Source of the DNA: Pacificoceanicola sp049803835
Lineage (GTDB): Bacteria; Pseudomonadota; Alphaproteobacteria; Rhodobacterales; Rhodobacteraceae
Reading direction: 5' to 3'
Length of the DNA stretch: 64,000 nucleotides
Assembly: GCF_049803835.1 (NCBI RefSeq)
Contig: NZ_JBNAGK010000012.1
Coordinates: forward strand, 108,215-172,214
Part shown: piece by piece, positions 44,138 through 53,471 of the stretch
Numbering within the stretch: position 1 is the first letter of the stretch
How the letters are laid out: each line of letters opens with the position of its first letter
The notes under the pieces: model-generated
What the model was told of the DNA's origin: nothing
The model's database searches: none
The model's input: the letters and a program-made list of their open reading frames with translations, nothing else
Program-made: the position numbers and the translations under genes

Positions 44138-45931
44138 TCAGCGGACCTTGACGGTGGTGAGTTCCTCGCCATCCTCGGACATGACGTGGGTCGAACAGGC
44201 GAGGCAGGGGTCGAAGCTGTGCAGGGTGCGCAGGATTTCGACCGGCTCGTCGGGCCGCTCCATCTTGGTGTTCATCAGGCTGGCCTCGAAGGCCCCGATG
44301 TTGCCCGCCGTGTCGCGGGGCGAGCCGTTCCAGGTCGTCGGAACGACGCATTGGTAGTTCTCGATCCGGCCATCCTTGATCCTGATCCAGTGGCCCAGAG
44401 CCCCGCGCGGCGCTTCGGTCATGCCGACGCCCTTGGCTTCCTTCGGCCAGGTTGACGGGTCCCATTTTTCAATGTTTGCCGTGCTTTCATCGCCGTTCTT
44501 GATGTTCTGCACGAGCTTGTCGAAGAAGTGCTTCTGCAAGCGGCCACAGTACTCGGATTCGAGCGCGCGGGCGGCGGTGCGGCCCAGCGTCGAGAACACC
44601 GCCTCGAGCGGCAGGTTCATGTCGGAGAGCAGCCGGTCGACCTGATCCTTGATGTCCTCGTGCCCTTTGGCATAGCCCACGACATAGCGGGCAAGCGGGC
44701 CGACCTCCATGGCGTGGCCCTTCCAGCGCGGCGCCTTGATCCACGAATATTTCGCGGCCTCGTCCAGCTCCTCGATGTTGGTGCGGGTGCCTTTGGCGTT
44801 CGGTCCAAGTTCGTAGCGCGGGTTGGTTTCCCCATCCCAGGGATGCAGACCCTTGCCGGCTTCGCCGTACTCGTACCAGGAGTGATCGACGAATTCCTGA
44901 ACCTGCTCCGGATCGCGCACGTCGACGTCGTGGACCTGAGACAGGTCCCCGTTGATGATCGCACCGCGCGGCAGGTGAAGCTGCTCCGGGCTGAAATCGT
45001 TCGGGTTTTCCGGGATGTCGCCATAGGCGAGGCAAGCCTTCGAGGACAGACCCCCGCCGTAGAGCCAGTTCTTGTAAAAGCCGCCGATGGCCTTCACGTC
45101 CGGCAGGTACACGTTGGTGTTGAACTCATGGCATTTGTCGATGATCGACGAGACCATGTTCAGACGCTCCATGTTGATCGCGCCGACGGCACCGGTGCCA
45201 TGGACGTTGATCGGGCACGGCACGCCGCCCACAAGCCAGTTCGGGTGCGGGTTCTTGCCGCCGAAGATGGTGTGGACCTTGACGATTTCCTTCTGGAGGT
45301 CGAGCGCCTCAAGGTAATGCGTCGTCGCCATCAGGTCCGCTTCCGGCGGCAGAAGATAGGCCGGGTTGTCCCAGTAGCCGTTCTTGAACAGGCCCAGCTG
45401 TCCCGATTCCACGAACTTCTTCAGACGGTTCTGCACGTCGCGGAAATAGCCCGGCGAGGACAGCGGGTGCGAGGGCGAAACCGCCTGCTGCAATTCAGAC
45501 GTTGCTTTAGGATCAGCCCTCAAGGCATTGACCGGGTTCACCCAATCCAGCGCGTGCAGGTGATAGAAATGCACGACGTGGTCGTGAATTTCGAGGTTCA
45601 GCTGCATGATGTTGCGGATGGAGTTCGCATTGTCCGGGATGGTGATGCCCAGCGCATCCTCCACCGCCCGCACCGAGGTCAGCGCGTGGGTGCCGGTGCA
45701 GACGCCGCAGATGCGCTCGGTGAAGGCCCAGGCGTCGCGCGGATCGCGGCCCTTGAGGATGACCTCGAGGCCGCGCCACATGGTCCCGGTGGACACCGCG
45801 TTGCGGATGAAGCCCTCGTCATCCACGTTCACTTCACAGCGCATGTGGCCTTCGATGCGGGTCACCGGGTCGACGACAATCCGGCGGCCGGAATTGTCGA
45901 GGTCGAAACCGTTCGGGGTTTGAATGACCAT
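44138..45931 (-). CDS. hupL: HupL, large subunit of [NiFe] uptake hydrogenase
   Basis: The 597-residue subunit carries both nickel motifs: RICGVCTGTHAL near residue 75 and DPCLACSTH at about 573-581. The 15-residue tail VMSEDGEELTTVKVR is the cleavable extension removed by HupD. N-terminal IVVDPVTRIEGHMR is also canonical. With HupS it oxidises H2 at the outer face of the membrane. It follows hupS by three bases. Confidence 0.97.
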   Translation of the reverse strand: MVIQTPNGFDLDNSGRRIVVDPVTRIEGHMRCEVNVDDEGFIRNAVSTGTMWRGLEVILKGRDPRDAWAFTERICGVCTGTHALTSVRAVEDALGITIPDNANSIRNIMQLNLEIHDHVVHFYHLHALDWVNPVNALRADPKATSELQQAVSPSHPLSSPGYFRDVQNRLKKFVESGQLGLFKNGYWDNPAYLLPPEADLMATTHYLEALDLQKEIVKVHTIFGGKNPHPNWLVGGVPCPINVHGTGAVGAINMERLNMVSSIIDKCHEFNTNVYLPDVKAIGGFYKNWLYGGGLSSKACLAYGDIPENPNDFSPEQLHLPRGAIINGDLSQVHDVDVRDPEQVQEFVDHSWYEYGEAGKGLHPWDGETNPRYELGPNAKGTRTNIEELDEAAKYSWIKAPRWKGHAMEVGPLARYVVGYAKGHEDIKDQVDRLLSDMNLPLEAVFSTLGRTAARALESEYCGRLQKHFFDKLVQNIKNGDESTANIEKWDPSTWPKEAKGVGMTEAPRGALGHWIRIKDGRIENYQCVVPTTWNGSPRDTAGNIGAFEASLMNTKMERPDEPVEILRTLHSFDPCLACSTHVMSEDGEELTTVKVR

Positions 45932-45934
45932 CTA

Positions 45935-47023
45935 TCAGGCCTCCTCTTTGCTCGATTGGGTTTTCTTCTGAGCGGCCTTGAGCGCGCTGACGGCGGCGTG
46001 CAGGGCGACGCCTGCCCCCACGACGCCGGCAGCGGCCATGCCGACCTTGTCCGCATTGGCCTCGACGCCAAATTGTGTGAGATCGGTCACGCGGTCATAG
46101 AAGCTGCCCTGATCCCAGAAGCCGTCCTCGGAACACCCGATACAGCCGTGCCCGGATTGGATCGGGAAGGAGGTGCCTTCGTTCCAGCGGATCGTGGAGC
46201 AGGCGTTGTAGGTGGTCGGCCCCTTGCAGCCCATCTTGTAAAGGCAATAGCCCTTGCGCGCGTTCTCGTCGTCCCAGGCCTCGACGAACTGCCCGGCGTC
46301 GAAATGCGGACGGCGGTAACATTTGTCATGGATGCGCTGGGAGTAGAACATCGCCGGGCGGCCCTGACGGTCCAGCTCGGGCAGGCGGTCAAAGGTCAGC
46401 ATATAGGTGATCACCCCGGTCATGACCTCGGCGATGGGCGGGCAGCCCGGCACCTTGATGATCGGCTTGTCGGTGATGACCTTATGCACCGGCGTCGCCT
46501 GCGTCGGGTTCGGCTTGGCCGCCTGCACGCAACCATATGACGCGCAGGCGCCCCAGCTGATGATCGCCTTGGCGTCCTTCGCCGCATGGCGCAGCTTTTC
46601 GACAAAGGGCTTGCCGCCGGTGATGCAGAACATGCCGTCCTCATTGAGCGGCGGGTTGCCCTCCACCGCGAGGATGTAATTGCCCTTGTACTTCTGGATG
46701 GTCTCTTCAAAGGCCGCTTCGGCGGCATGGCCCGCCGCCGCCATCAGCGTGTCGTCATAATCGAGAGAGATCATCGACAGCACCACATCCTTGGCCAGCG
46801 GATGCGCGGAGCGGATGAAGCTCTCCGAACAGCAAGTGCATTCCAGCCCGTGAACCCAGATCACTGGTGTGCGGGGTTTCGTTTCCATCGCATGGGCGAT
46901 CTTCGGCACGAAGGCGGGCGACAGGCCCAGCGCCGCCGCCGTCAGCGAGCAATATTTCATGAAGCTGCGCCGGGTGATCCCCTGCCGCCGCATCACGTCA
47001 TAAAAGGTTTCAATGTCACTCAA
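45935..47023 (-). CDS. hupS: HupS, small subunit of [NiFe] uptake hydrogenase
   Basis: The 362-residue subunit has a Tat signal (RRQGITRRSFMK, followed by a hydrophobic stretch and AHA cleavage site), the proximal cluster ligand WVHGLECTCCSES, and later Fe-S cysteine sets (GCKGPTTYNACS, GHGCIGCSEDGFWD). The C terminus has the membrane-anchor helix (AAAGVVGAGVALHAAVSAL). No ATG precedes the expected start; the best start is a TTG at 47023, with GGGAGGG seven bases upstream, which yields the usual N terminus SDIETFYDVM. It is the first gene of hupSL-x-hupC. Confidence 0.95.
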   Translation of the reverse strand: MSDIETFYDVMRRQGITRRSFMKYCSLTAAALGLSPAFVPKIAHAMETKPRTPVIWVHGLECTCCSESFIRSAHPLAKDVVLSMISLDYDDTLMAAAGHAAEAAFEETIQKYKGNYILAVEGNPPLNEDGMFCITGGKPFVEKLRHAAKDAKAIISWGACASYGCVQAAKPNPTQATPVHKVITDKPIIKVPGCPPIAEVMTGVITYMLTFDRLPELDRQGRPAMFYSQRIHDKCYRRPHFDAGQFVEAWDDENARKGYCLYKMGCKGPTTYNACSTIRWNEGTSFPIQSGHGCIGCSEDGFWDQGSFYDRVTDLTQFGVEANADKVGMAAAGVVGAGVALHAAVSALKAAQKKTQSSKEEA

Positions 47024-47248
47024 AGCTGACCCTCCCTGCTTGTCCTGCGCACGGTGTGCGATGGCACACCAAGGCTTACTCAGCAGGATTTCAGGGGTGG
47101 GGTCGGCGATCAAAAGATTTGCAGACGAAAAACGAAGCGACTTTATCGCAATAAAGTCAAATTGTTAGGCCAACCGTTTGTCCGAAGCTGCGACAAGAAG
47201 GATACCACCTTGTCAGCGGGGCGGTCAGCGCCCTTCCACCCGCCACAA
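47024..47248 (-). promoter_or_regulatory. hupS promoter region with inverted repeats
   Basis: This region separates hypF from hupS on the minus strand. It holds an 8-bp inverted repeat GACTTTAT-CGCA-ATAAAGTC at 47139-47158, and a 7-bp one GGTGTGC-GATG-GCACACC at 47053-47070. A segment TTGTTAGGCCAA at 47162-47173 is close to the TTG-N5-CAA reported for HupR but has a six-base spacer, and GATCAAAAGATTT near 47108 resembles the IHF consensus. R. capsulatus hupS is controlled by HupR and IHF, so these are candidate sites. Confidence 0.5.
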
Positions 47249-47255
47249 ACCGTAG

Positions 47256-47274
47256 GGTGGGTTTTCAACCCACC
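47256..47274. repeat. Hairpin GGTGGGTT / AACCCACC overlapping the hypF stop
   Basis: An 8-bp perfect stem with a TTC loop; the hypF stop codon falls inside it. It is preceded by CGTA, a form seen in many proteobacterial dispersed repeats. No T-run follows on the minus strand, so its terminator strength is uncertain. Confidence 0.6.
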
Positions 47275-49487
47275 GCCCGCGCCGCCGCAATCACCGCCTG
47301 CCCAAGCGCCAGCCCGCCGTCATTGGCGGGGGTTTCGCGGTGCAGGAGGATGGGCGTTCCCTCGGGGAATGCCCTGATCGTTTCCGCAAGAAGATACGCG
47401 TTCTGAAAGCACCCTCCGGAAAGAGCAACGGCTTTGACTTCACCGCTTTCGAGCAGCGACAGCGCCGGATGGGAAAACGCCCGCGCTAGCCCGCTGTGGA
47501 ACATCATGCTGTGCCAGGACGCCGGCTTGCTCCGGTTCGGCGGGATCGCCATGGTCTTGAACACGCGCGACGGATCGATGATCGGGCCCTCCGGCTCGAA
47601 CCAGTAACCCAGTCCGTCCGAAAGTCCGGCCAAAGCCTCCAGCCGCATCGCCGCCTCGCCCTCAAAGCTCTGCCCCTCCGCACAAATCCCGAGGCACGCC
47701 GCCACCGCGTCAAACAAACGCCCCGCCGAAGACGACAACGGCGCATTCACACCCCGCGCGGCCGCCATCCGCGCCATGGCCAGCGGCCGATCGGCAAACA
47801 ATTCATCCGCCCAATCGGAAAGCCCCGCCTGATCGAGCCTGACCAGCGCATTCCGCCAAGGCTCCCGCGCAGCCATGTCGCCGCCGATCAGCGGCGCCGG
47901 TTTCAGCCACGCCCGCCGCTCGAACCCGCGATAGTCGCCAAGCAGAACCTCCCCGCCCCAGAGCGTGCCATCGCTGCCAAGCCCGGTCCCATCGAGGATG
48001 ATCCCCGCCACCTTGCCGCCATCCAGCGGCCAGCCGTTCTCCGCCAGACAGGACGCCAGATGCGCGTGATGGTGCTGCACCTCTTCCAGACGCAGCCCCT
48101 CCCGCTCCGCCCGCGCCCGCCCGTGCTTGCTCGCCCGATACTCCGGATGCAGATCGACCGCGACGACCTCCGGGCGATGGTCGAAAAGCGCCGCATAATC
48201 CCGGTCCGCGTCCCGCAACGCGTCCCATGTCAGCGCCTCATCCAACTCGCCCAGATGATGACCAGGCAACGCCTGCCCGTTCTTGACCAGACAGATCGCG
48301 CTTTTCATCTGCCCGCCATAGGCCACCACCTGCGGTGCGTCCCCGAACCCCTCCGGCAAGGGCAAAGTCCCCGGCACCCGCCCCCGCGCCCGCCGCAGCA
48401 CCATGCGCGGTGCGGCCCGCTCGACACTGTCATCGAGCCGCCGGGCAATCTCGCGGTCATGCATCACAAAGCCATCGACAAAGGCCGAGAGCTTCTCCCG
48501 CGCCTCATCATTGCCGATCACCATCGGCTCGCCGCTCACATTGCCCGAGGTCATCACCAAAGGTCGTCCCACCGCTTCCAGAACCAGATGGTGCAAAGGC
48601 GTCGCGGGCACCATCCAGCCCAGACACCCCATTCCCGGCGCAAGCCCGTCCGCCAGCGCCTCCCCGGCCTTGTCAAGAAGGACAATCGGCGCGGCCGGAT
48701 CACAAAGCAGCGCCTCCGCCTCTTCGGTCACGCTGGCAAACCGACGGATCATGTCCAACGTCCCCATCAGGGCAAAAGGCTTAGACGGCCGCCGCTTGCG
48801 TGCCCTGAGCAGTGCCACGACCGCGTCATTCGACGCATCACAGGCAAGGTGGAAGCCACCCAACCCCTTGACCGCCAACACCTTGCCACCGCGCAAAAGC
48901 GCCGCCGCCTCCGCAAGCCCGCCCGATGGCTCACACCACACCCGCGGACCGCAATCCGGGCACGCCACCGGCTGCGCATGAAATCGTCTGTCGCCGGGAT
49001 CGTCGTACTCCCGCCGGCAAGCATCACACATCGGAAAAGCCGCCATGGTTGTCTTGCCGCGATCGTAAGGCAAACCCTGCAAAATCGTGAACCGCGGCCC
49101 GCAATGGGTGCAATTGGCAAAGGCATAACCAAAGCGCCGGTCCCCCGGATCGCGCACCTCCCGCAAACACTCCGAACATGCCGCGGCATCCGGCGTCACC
49201 CGTGTCTGCGCCCCCGCCGCACCGGACGCGGCAATCACAAAGCCCGCCGGAGCTTTTCCCTCCATAGGCGCAACCTCAACCGCATCCACCCGCGCCAGAA
49301 CCGGCGCTTCCGTCTGCAAGGCAGCCAAGAACCCCTCAAGATCCCCGCCAAAGGCCTCAATCAACACCCCCTCGGCATCGTTCAGAACTCGGCCCGAAAC
49401 CCCGAACCGCGCCGCCAGTTGCCAGACGAATGGCCGGAACCCCACGCCCTGAACCTGCCCCCGCACCCGCACGCGTACCCCCGACAT
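47265..49487 (-). CDS. hypF: Hydrogenase maturation carbamoyltransferase HypF
   Basis: The 740-residue protein has, in order, an acylphosphatase domain (VRGQVQGVGFRPFVWQ), two zinc-finger pairs (CSECLREV, CTHCGPRF, CDACRREY, CPDCGPRVW), a YrdC-like domain (AVKGLGGFHLAC, KRRPSKPFALM, MTSGNVSGEP) and a Kae1-like domain (VAVDLHPEYRASKHG, HHHAHLASC, ILDGTGLGSDGT). It transfers the carbamoyl group to HypE for cyanide synthesis. Start could be the GTG at 49493 or the ATG at 49487. It lies between hupV and hupS, as in Rhodobacter. Confidence 0.95.
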   Translation of the reverse strand: MSGVRVRVRGQVQGVGFRPFVWQLAARFGVSGRVLNDAEGVLIEAFGGDLEGFLAALQTEAPVLARVDAVEVAPMEGKAPAGFVIAASGAAGAQTRVTPDAAACSECLREVRDPGDRRFGYAFANCTHCGPRFTILQGLPYDRGKTTMAAFPMCDACRREYDDPGDRRFHAQPVACPDCGPRVWCEPSGGLAEAAALLRGGKVLAVKGLGGFHLACDASNDAVVALLRARKRRPSKPFALMGTLDMIRRFASVTEEAEALLCDPAAPIVLLDKAGEALADGLAPGMGCLGWMVPATPLHHLVLEAVGRPLVMTSGNVSGEPMVIGNDEAREKLSAFVDGFVMHDREIARRLDDSVERAAPRMVLRRARGRVPGTLPLPEGFGDAPQVVAYGGQMKSAICLVKNGQALPGHHLGELDEALTWDALRDADRDYAALFDHRPEVVAVDLHPEYRASKHGRARAEREGLRLEEVQHHHAHLASCLAENGWPLDGGKVAGIILDGTGLGSDGTLWGGEVLLGDYRGFERRAWLKPAPLIGGDMAAREPWRNALVRLDQAGLSDWADELFADRPLAMARMAAARGVNAPLSSSAGRLFDAVAACLGICAEGQSFEGEAAMRLEALAGLSDGLGYWFEPEGPIIDPSRVFKTMAIPPNRSKPASWHSMMFHSGLARAFSHPALSLLESGEVKAVALSGGCFQNAYLLAETIRAFPEGTPILLHRETPANDGGLALGQAVIAAARAVG

Positions 49488-49502
49488 CAGCACACCGCCC
49501 CG

Positions 49503-49580
49503 GGCTTCTCTGGTCCAGAAATACCCTCGTGGGGGGGAATTGGCCGAAGGCCAAGGGGGGGAGCAGCGCTCCCCCGACCC
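49503..49580. repeat. Dispersed hairpin repeat, copy 3
   Basis: The plus strand reads TTCTCTGGTCCAGAAATACC, then CTCGTGGGGGG, the stem TTGGCC-GAA-GGCCAA and the stem GGGGGAGC-AGC-GCTCCCCC. It fills the gap between hupV and hypF. On the minus strand the hairpins come first after hupV, followed by the GAGGGTATTTCTGGACC motif. Confidence 0.7.
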
Positions 49581-49608
49581 GGGCGACGCAGGGACTGCGG
49601 CGCAAGCA

Positions 49609-51039
49609 TCAATGCACCGTGCAAACCATGCAGGGATCGAAGCTGCGCACGATATGCTGCACGCTCATCGGCTCCTCCTCGTCCTCCCGGACCACGGCCC
49701 CGACCAGGGCCGCTTCAAGTGGACCCGGCACCCCTCCTGCATCGCGCGGCGAGAAGTTCCAGGTGGTCGGCGCGACGATCTGGTAAGAGGCGATCCGGCC
49801 CTTCTCCACCCGAAGCCAATGGCCCAGCGCGCCCCGCGCCGCCTCGACCATGCCGACGCCAGCCCCGTCCGCAGGCAACCGCACATCCGCCATGAACGAT
49901 GCCTCAGGCTGAACCGATGCCAGCATCCGCTCCATCGCGCCTTGGGTCAGCGCCAGTTCCAGCAGCCGCCCGGCGACCCGCGCCAGCACGCCGCCGTCCT
50001 CTGCCAGGGCCAATGCCAAAGGATGCCCGTCCACCACCTGCCGGGCCAGGGCGCCGGTCTCGTACCCAAGCCCGCCAAGCCGCGGCGCCTTGCACCAGCT
50101 ATAGGCCCCGTCGCGCATGGCCTCATCCGGCAGGGTCATGCCCGCCGACGGATGCGCCTCCGCTCCCAGCATCCAGGCGTGGCTCAGGTCTTCGACGATC
50201 GCCGCCGGATCAAGGTCATGAACGGCCCCATCGCGCCAAAGTCCACGCGCAAAAACCGTCGAACCATTCTGCGGATACGCCCCATAGGACAGGTAACGCC
50301 CCGCGCCTCGGCCCATCGCCCCGAGTTGCAAGTCCTCGGCGATTTCAAGGAACAATCCGGCATCGCCCCGCCCCCAGCCCATCAGCGCCTCGACGCTGTC
50401 CAGAGCACAGAAATCTTCCAGCGGCCCGCCAAACACCACCTCTTCGAGATAGTCGCGGAACGCCCGCAGGTCCGCGCCCATCCGCAGCTTATCCCGAATC
50501 GACGGTGCGCGGGTCACGCCGCCGGGCTGGATCGCCAGCGTATGCGGCCACTTGCCACCCAGCAATCCGACGATGTGCAACAGCCGCGCCCGTGCCTCGG
50601 TGCCGCGTCTGACAGCGGACCCTTCCATCGCGGTGAACCGTCGAACGGCCCTCTCGTGCCAGTCGCGACCCGAGTAGCAGAGCCGGGCGAAGTCCGGCAT
50701 GAAGAACAGGTTGAAATGCGTCAGGTGGTCCGCGACATTTTCGACCATGTGCAAGAGCGCCGCCACCTTGGCCCCTTCGGGCGACATGCCGCCCCCAGCC
50801 ATGTCCTCCAAAGCCAAAGCCGCCGCCATCGACTGGCTGATCGAGCAGATGCCGCAGATGCGCGGCGTGATCGTGAGCGCGTCCAGCGGGCCCTTGCCGA
50901 GCAGCATCCGCTCGAAGCCGCGGAACAGCGGCGAATTGCAATACGCCGCCGTCACCCGCCCGTCCGCCACCTCCAGTCGGACTTCGAGATCCCCCTCGAC
51001 CCGGTTGAACGGGCCGACAAGCAGCGTGCCTTCGCTCAT
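49609..51039 (-). CDS. hupV: HupV, large subunit of the H2-sensing regulatory hydrogenase
   Basis: The 476-residue protein has the nickel motif RICGICSISQS near residue 60 and ends at SFDPCMVCTVH. It stops directly after the second CxxC, with no cleavable extension, as in HupV/HoxC sensors that need no protease. It is shorter than HupL by 120 residues. With HupU it senses H2 and controls HupT. Its start overlaps hupU as ATGA. Confidence 0.95.
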   Translation of the reverse strand: MSEGTLLVGPFNRVEGDLEVRLEVADGRVTAAYCNSPLFRGFERMLLGKGPLDALTITPRICGICSISQSMAAALALEDMAGGGMSPEGAKVAALLHMVENVADHLTHFNLFFMPDFARLCYSGRDWHERAVRRFTAMEGSAVRRGTEARARLLHIVGLLGGKWPHTLAIQPGGVTRAPSIRDKLRMGADLRAFRDYLEEVVFGGPLEDFCALDSVEALMGWGRGDAGLFLEIAEDLQLGAMGRGAGRYLSYGAYPQNGSTVFARGLWRDGAVHDLDPAAIVEDLSHAWMLGAEAHPSAGMTLPDEAMRDGAYSWCKAPRLGGLGYETGALARQVVDGHPLALALAEDGGVLARVAGRLLELALTQGAMERMLASVQPEASFMADVRLPADGAGVGMVEAARGALGHWLRVEKGRIASYQIVAPTTWNFSPRDAGGVPGPLEAALVGAVVREDEEEPMSVQHIVRSFDPCMVCTVH

Positions 51040-52028
51040 TTCTTCGGGCCTCTCAGGGTTGGCGGCACGGTGATCCGGTCCGCCACGGCGTTCCGGCCGA
51101 TCCTCTCTGGCGTGGCCGCCTTCGACAGCGAAGCCAGCGCCATGAACCAGGCCTTTGGCATATCCGTCGGCAGGCCGACCGGGATGCCGGCGAATTTCGG
51201 GGTTTCGGTGAAGCCGTGCCCCGGTTCCTCGAACTCCGGCGCGGTGCAGTTGATGCAGGGATAGCCCGCCCGCGTGCAACTGCCCTCGCCGTTCCAGCTG
51301 CGGATGTTGCAATCGCCCACGGCCTGCGTGCCGATGCAGCCGAGGTGCTCCATCATGCAGCCGATCTCCGAGAGTTCGGTCGCCGAGGCCTTGTATTCGT
51401 AGAATTCATTCTTGGGACAGCCGTGATGCACCAGATGATCGGCGTAGAAGCGCGGCCGGGCGTAGCCGTCCAGCGCCTGCGCCGTCATCGCGCCGCTCTT
51501 GATGAGCATCAGGGTCTCCGTGACCCAGTCCGGATGCGTCGGGCAGCCTGCGACATTGATCACCGGCAGCCCCGCGCCGCTGAGGAACGACGCGGACAAC
51601 GCCCCGCCCCTGTGGCCGCCGTCGTACTGCACGCCCACCGCATCCGCCGGGTTCTCTCCGGCGCTTGTCACGCCGCCGTAGGTCGCGCAGGTGCCAACCG
51701 CGACGACATACTGCGCCTTCGGGGCCAGCGCCTGCACCCAGTGCAGCATGGACCGGCCCGTTCCGGCCAGCATGTGATACTTCCCCGTGCCATTCGGCCC
51801 GCGCAGGATCGAGCCTTCGATGCAGAGGATGTCGAGCGACTGCTCTCCGGCCTCGATGGCGGCCAGCATCCGCCGCACCTGCCCGCCGGTCTCGACCGAG
51901 AGCGAAGGATGCCACAGGAAGGACAGTCCCGCGCCGCGCAGGAGGTCGAAGACGCCGGGGCTTTCGGCGCAAAGCAGCGACATGGTGCAGCCGCCACAGC
52001 CGCCCGATTGCAACCACAGGATATTCAA
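51036..52028 (-). CDS. hupU: HupU, small subunit of the H2-sensing regulatory hydrogenase
   Basis: The 330-residue protein begins MNILWLQSGGCGGCTMS, without the Tat leader found in HupS, so it stays in the cytoplasm. It has Fe-S cluster motifs (GTCATYGG, GCPTHPDW, HHGCPKNEFYEY, GCIGTQAVGDCN, GYPCINCTAPEF). It is the sensor small subunit and overlaps hupT by four bases. The gene order hupT-hupU-hupV is as in R. capsulatus. Confidence 0.95.
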   Translation of the reverse strand: MNILWLQSGGCGGCTMSLLCAESPGVFDLLRGAGLSFLWHPSLSVETGGQVRRMLAAIEAGEQSLDILCIEGSILRGPNGTGKYHMLAGTGRSMLHWVQALAPKAQYVVAVGTCATYGGVTSAGENPADAVGVQYDGGHRGGALSASFLSGAGLPVINVAGCPTHPDWVTETLMLIKSGAMTAQALDGYARPRFYADHLVHHGCPKNEFYEYKASATELSEIGCMMEHLGCIGTQAVGDCNIRSWNGEGSCTRAGYPCINCTAPEFEEPGHGFTETPKFAGIPVGLPTDMPKAWFMALASLSKAATPERIGRNAVADRITVPPTLRGPKK

Positions 52029-53350
52029 GCCGTGTCTCCCCGCCTGAGGGTCAGCCGGAAGCGTGCGCCCGCGCCATCCCGGGCCGGCATCAGCGCCAGC
52101 GTACCGCCATGCTCTTCTGCGATCTTGTGCGAGATCGACAGGCCGAGGCCGGTACCCTTGCCAACTTCCTTCGTGGTAAAGAAAGGATCGAAGATGGAGG
52201 CGGCCAAGTCCGGCGCAATCCCCGGGCCGCTGTCGACCACATCGAGGATCGCATGGTCGCCGTCGGCGACGAAGATCAGCCGAATCTGCGGCTCCGGCAG
52301 GCCAGCCATGGCGTCGGCGGCGTTCTGCACGAGGTTCATGACCACCTGCTGGATGTGCCCCGGCCGCCCCAGCGCCATCAGCCGCGTCTCGCCTTCGACG
52401 CTCAGGCCAAGCTCTGCCTTGGTGCCGCGCTGGACCCAGCTTGCCGCCACCCGCGCCGTCTCCACGAGATCGAAGACGCTCATCGCCCCGGCCCCGTCCG
52501 CCGAGAGCCGCCGCAGGTCCTCGACGATGGCCCGCACCCGCTCCGCGCCATCGTGTGCGCCCTCGATGGCCGTCCGGAGATTGCGCAACTCGCGGTCAAG
52601 CCGCAGTTCCTTGCGCAGCGCGACAAGCTCCGCCCGCTCCGCCCCGGCCTCGACCCGCTCGAAATAGCGCTCGAAGCGGTCAATGTATTTCCCAAGCGAA
52701 TGCGTGTTCGCATAGACGAAGCTGATCGGGTTGTTCAGCTCATGCGCCACCCCGGCCAGCAAGCGGCCCAGCGAGGCCAGCTTCTCGTTCCGAACGAGAT
52801 GCGTCTGCGCCTGCTTCAATGCCTCGTGGCTCTCCGCCAGTTCCGCGAAAGCCTGCCTGAGTTCGCCCAGCGAACGCCCGGTCAGCACCACCCCCGTCAC
52901 CCGCTTGCGCCGGTCGAGGCGCGGGGCGATGCGGAACTCGACCGGGGTCGCGCCCTCTGCCGTGGTCATCTCGACCTCCACCGCCGCAGGCTTGCGCAGG
53001 CCGATGGTCCGCTCGATCCCGCCGCGCAGCTTGGCGTATTCGTCCTCGGAGAAGAACTCGCCCAGCCTGCGCCCGATCAGTGCCGCCTTGCCCTCGCCGA
53101 GCGCGACGCTGAAGCTGTCGCTCACGTCGAGGATGGTGCCGTCCTTCTCTGTGACCACGAGGTAATCGCTGATCGAGGTCAGGATAGACCCGAGAAAACC
53201 GCGCAGGGCGGTCAGCTCGGCGTTGCGCTGCTCGAGCTGCTCCTGGTAGTCGACAAGCTCGGCATAGGTGCGGTCCACGGCGGACAACACGTCGAGCCAG
53301 ACCTTGTCGCCGTCGCCCTCACCGATGTCCGTACCGCCGATGCGTGCCAT
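52025..53350 (-). CDS. hupT: HupT, histidine kinase controlling hydrogenase expression
   Basis: The 441-residue soluble kinase has a helical N-terminal coiled segment (about 24-50), a PAS domain (about 50-165), an H-box with phospho-acceptor His203 (GVAHELNNPIS), and an ATPase domain with QVVMNLVQNAADA, DSGPGIAP, FFTTKEVGKGTGLGLS. It has no membrane segment. It phosphorylates HupR in the absence of H2 and is silenced through HupUV. Start at 53350 has GGGGAG upstream. Confidence 0.93.
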   Translation of the reverse strand: MARIGGTDIGEGDGDKVWLDVLSAVDRTYAELVDYQEQLEQRNAELTALRGFLGSILTSISDYLVVTEKDGTILDVSDSFSVALGEGKAALIGRRLGEFFSEDEYAKLRGGIERTIGLRKPAAVEVEMTTAEGATPVEFRIAPRLDRRKRVTGVVLTGRSLGELRQAFAELAESHEALKQAQTHLVRNEKLASLGRLLAGVAHELNNPISFVYANTHSLGKYIDRFERYFERVEAGAERAELVALRKELRLDRELRNLRTAIEGAHDGAERVRAIVEDLRRLSADGAGAMSVFDLVETARVAASWVQRGTKAELGLSVEGETRLMALGRPGHIQQVVMNLVQNAADAMAGLPEPQIRLIFVADGDHAILDVVDSGPGIAPDLAASIFDPFFTTKEVGKGTGLGLSISHKIAEEHGGTLALMPARDGAGARFRLTLRRGDTA

Positions 53351-53471
53351 GGCATGCTCCCCTTCAGGCACGACTCTAGGCCGAAAACGCCGCGCCGGAA
53401 AGGGGATAGCCCGTGACCAGGGCACTGGTCACTTGCTTTGCGGAGGTGGTGCGAGCCGCAGGCACGGGATG

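Noticed and set aside
47496..49895. Plus-strand frame opposite hypF and hupV
   Set aside because: It crosses two real minus-strand genes and the dispersed repeat, and its composition is Arg/Pro/His rich without recognisable domains.
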